From an uncultured Alphaproteobacteria bacterium (GTDB lineage: Bacteria > Pseudomonadota > Alphaproteobacteria > Rhizobiales > Aestuariivirgaceae), in the NCBI GenBank assembly GCA_937868035.1, contig CALMLK010000046.1:1-8992 (forward strand): 8,992 nt of DNA. Reading direction: 5' to 3'. Each line of letters starts with the position of its first letter. Positions within the stretch are counted from its first letter, which is position 1. Shown in pieces: positions 7,101 through 8,992 of the stretch. The notes beneath the pieces were generated by a model, which did not search any database, had not been told where the DNA came from, and saw only the letters and a list, made by a program, of their open reading frames with translations. The position numbers and the translations under genes were made by a program.

Positions 7101-8992
7101 TCAGGACAGGGCTTCATCAAGGAACATCTTCAGTTCCTTGAGGTGGCGGCTCATGAGGCCTGTCGCGGTGGCGGCGGAGGCAGCACGTCCCACATAGCGG
7201 GGCCGCGTGTTCTTCGCCTTGATGAACTCGAGCACGCGCTCGATGCCGGGCTGCACGAAGCTCCATGAGCCCATGTTCTGCGGCTCTTCCTGGCACCAGA
7301 TGAATTCCGCCTTCTTGAAGCGGGCCAGTTCCTGCGCCAGCGCCTTGTGCGGCCAGGGGTAGAGCTGTTCGACGCGCAGGAGATAAATGTCATCCAGCCC
7401 GCGCTTCTCGCGCTCTTCATAGAGATCGTAATAGACCTTGCCGCTGCACAGCACGACGCGGCGGATCTTGTCGTCCTTGGCGAGCTTGATCTTCTCGTTG
7501 GGAAGCGACTCTGCGTCATCCCACAGGATGCGGTGGAAGGTCGTGCCGTCGCCCATTTCCGCCAGCGACGATGTCGCCCGCTTGTGACGCAGGATCGACT
7601 TCGGCGTCATGATGATGAGCGGCTTGCGGAAGTCGCGCTTCAACTGCCGGCGCAGGATGTGGAAGTAGTTGGCGGGCGTGGTGCAGTTGGCAACCTGCAT
7701 GTTGTCTTCGGCGCACATCTGCAGGAAGCGCTCAAGCCGCGCGGAGGAATGTTCCGGCCCCTGGCCTTCGTAGCCGTGGGGCAGCAGGCAGACGAGGCCC
7801 GACATGCGCAGCCACTTGCGCTCGCCCGACGACAGGAACTGGTCGAACACCACCTGCGCGCCGTTGGCGAAGTCGCCGAACTGCGCCTCCCAGATGGTGA
7901 GCGTGTTCGGTTCCGCGAGCGAGTAGCCATATTCGAAGCCCAGCACCGCCTCTTCCGAGAGCATGGAGTTGATCGCCTCGATCTTGATTTCCTGGTCCTT
8001 CTTCAGGTGGTTGAGCGGCGTGTAGCGCTTCTCCGTCACCTGATCGACCAGCACGGCATGGCGCTGCGAGAAGGTGCCGCGCTGCACGTCCTGGCCAGAG
8101 AGCCTGATCTTGAAGCCATCGTCCAGCAGCGTGCCGAAGGCGAGGTGTTCGGCCATCGCCCAATCCAGCCCCGCGCCGTCCTCGATCATCTTGCGGCGCG
8201 CATCAAGCACGCGCTGCATCGTCTTGTGCACGGTGAAGGACTTCGGCACCTTGGTGAGCTTGAGGCCGATTTCCTTCAGGCGCTCGGCGGGAACGCCTGT
8301 CTTGCCGCGGCGCTCGTCATCGGCGGCGGACGCCGACTTGAGTCCGGCCCAGCGGCCATCCAGCCAGTCCGCCTTGTTGGACTTGTAGGCGGTGGCAACG
8401 CTCATCGCCTCTTCCAGCCGCTTGCGGTAGTCGGCCTTCATGCCGTCGAACTCGTCGGCGGTGATCACACCCTCGGCAATCAGCCGCTCGCCATAAAGGG
8501 CGACAACCGTCTTGTGGGCGCTGATGCGCTTGTACATGAGCGGCTGCGTGAACGCCGGTTCATCCGTTTCGTTGTGTCCGAAGCGGCGGTAGCAGAACAT
8601 GTCGATGACGACAGGCTTCTTGAACTTCTGCCGGAACTCCGTCGCCACCTTGGCCGCGAAAACCACCGATTCCGGATCATCGCCATTGGCGTGGAAGATC
8701 GGCGCATCGATCATCTTGGCGATGTCGGAAGGATAGGGTGAGGAGCGCGACCACAGCGGCGACGTGGTGAAGCCGATCTGGTTGTTGACGATGAAGTGCA
8801 GCGAACCGCCGGAGCGGTGACCCTTGAGGCCCGAAAGCCCGAAGCATTCCGCCACCACGCCCTGGCCGGCAAAGGCGGCATCGCCGTGGATGAGAAGCGG
8901 CATCACGGTTGTGCGGGTCTTGTCGCCACGCTGGTCCTGCTTGGCGCGCACCTTGCCCAGCACCACCGGATCGACGATCTCCAGATGCGAGG
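7101..8992 (-). CDS. sucA: 2-oxoglutarate dehydrogenase E1 component, C-terminal part (OdhA/SucA)
   Basis: Thiamine-diphosphate enzyme that decarboxylates 2-oxoglutarate and succinylates the lipoyl group of E2. The frame is open to the right edge ([19 protein letters not shown]), a stretch internal to SucA, so the start is outside the window; 629 C-terminal residues of a protein usually near 930-1000 are visible. The GTG at 8964-8966 is an internal codon, not a start. Marks: the diphosphate-binding motif opening with [14 protein letters not shown] (about 8850-8890) and closing with NNQIGFTTS (about 8760-8790), [29 protein letters not shown], the second-domain [11 protein letters not shown] and [15 protein letters not shown] (about 7860-7940), and the C-terminal [10 protein letters not shown] and [10 protein letters not shown]. 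No frameshift or internal stop is visible. It is the first visible gene of the sucA-sucB-lpdA transcription unit; its promoter lies outside. Confidence 0.97.
   Translation of the reverse strand, partial: SHLEIVDPVVLGKVRAKQDQRGDKTRTTVMPLLIHGDAAFAGQGVVAECFGLSGLKGHRSGGSLHFIVNNQIGFTTSPLWSRSSPYPSDIAKMIDAPIFHANGDDPESVVFAAKVATEFRQKFKKPVVIDMFCYRRFGHNETDEPAFTQPLMYKRISAHKTVVALYGERLIAEGVITADEFDGMKADYRKRLEEAMSVATAYKSNKADWLDGRWAGLKSASAADDERRGKTGVPAERLKEIGLKLTKVPKSFTVHKTMQRVLDARRKMIEDGAGLDWAMAEHLAFGTLLDDGFKIRLSGQDVQRGTFSQRHAVLVDQVTEKRYTPLNHLKKDQEIKIEAINSMLSEEAVLGFEYGYSLAEPNTLTIWEAQFGDFANGAQVVFDQFLSSGERKWLRMSGLVCLLPHGYEGQGPEHSSARLERFLQMCAEDNMQVANCTTPANYFHILRRQLKRDFRKPLIIMTPKSILRHKRATSSLAEMGDGTTFHRILWDDAESLPNEKIKLAKDDKIRRVVLCSGKVYYDLYEEREKRGLDDIYLLRVEQLYPWPHKALAQELARFKKAEFIWCQEEPQNMGSWSFVQPGIERVLEFIKAKNTRPRYVGRAASAATATGLMSRHLKELKMFLDEALS

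Noticed and set aside
6279..7268. Long plus-strand frame opposite sucB, rich in Ala, Ser and Gly
   Set aside because: It mirrors the Ala/Pro-rich linkers of the E2 protein on the other strand and has no family signal.
7347..8741. 464-codon plus-strand open frame opposite sucA
   Set aside because: It is antisense to the strongly conserved E1 protein, with composition typical of a reverse-complement frame.
1..8992. A new defence, biosynthetic or mobile system
   Set aside because: Every sizeable gene belongs to a known family, mostly core metabolism, and no gene group has the make-up of a novel system.

Overview
The window looks like ordinary core chromosome of a GC-rich alphaproteobacterium, most likely of the order Hyphomicrobiales (Rhizobiales). 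That placement is an inference. It rests on the high-GC codon use, on the 2-oxoglutarate dehydrogenase genes running E1-E2-E3, and on a xerC-type recombinase and a small transaldolase beside them, which I remember as common in that group. The two sides of the window converge at about 3945. I see no rRNA, tRNA, CRISPR array, insertion sequence or phage gene, and almost no non-coding DNA. The longest gene-free stretch is about 100 bases.

Plus strand (1-3940): five closely spaced genes. They are the 3' part of a fold-type IV (class IV) PLP-dependent aminotransferase, a small transaldolase of the TalC/FSA family, an antibiotic-biosynthesis-monooxygenase (ABM) domain protein that starts with TTG overlapping the transaldolase stop, a XerC/XerD tyrosine recombinase with all catalytic residues, and a DAO-family FAD-dependent oxidoreductase of unknown substrate. 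Spacing suggests one or two transcription units, but the functions are not obviously one pathway.

Minus strand (8992-3950, read right to left): the 2-oxoglutarate dehydrogenase complex. It comprises the E1 C-terminal two thirds (sucA/odhA, cut by the window edge), E2 succinyltransferase (sucB/odhB) and E3 dihydrolipoyl dehydrogenase (lpdA), separated by 31 and 12 bases. Together they convert 2-oxoglutarate, CoA and NAD+ to succinyl-CoA, CO2 and NADH. About 100 bases past lpdA lies a small stand-alone response-regulator receiver protein. The gap between them contains a perfect 18-base palindrome, the only clear unexplained non-coding signal here.

I found no convincing new multi-gene system. 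The points worth a second look are the palindrome with the orphan receiver gene after the TCA-cycle operon, the active-site residues that make the 'FSA' family protein a predicted transaldolase, a missing conserved glutamate in the aminotransferase, and the coupled TTG start of the ABM gene.
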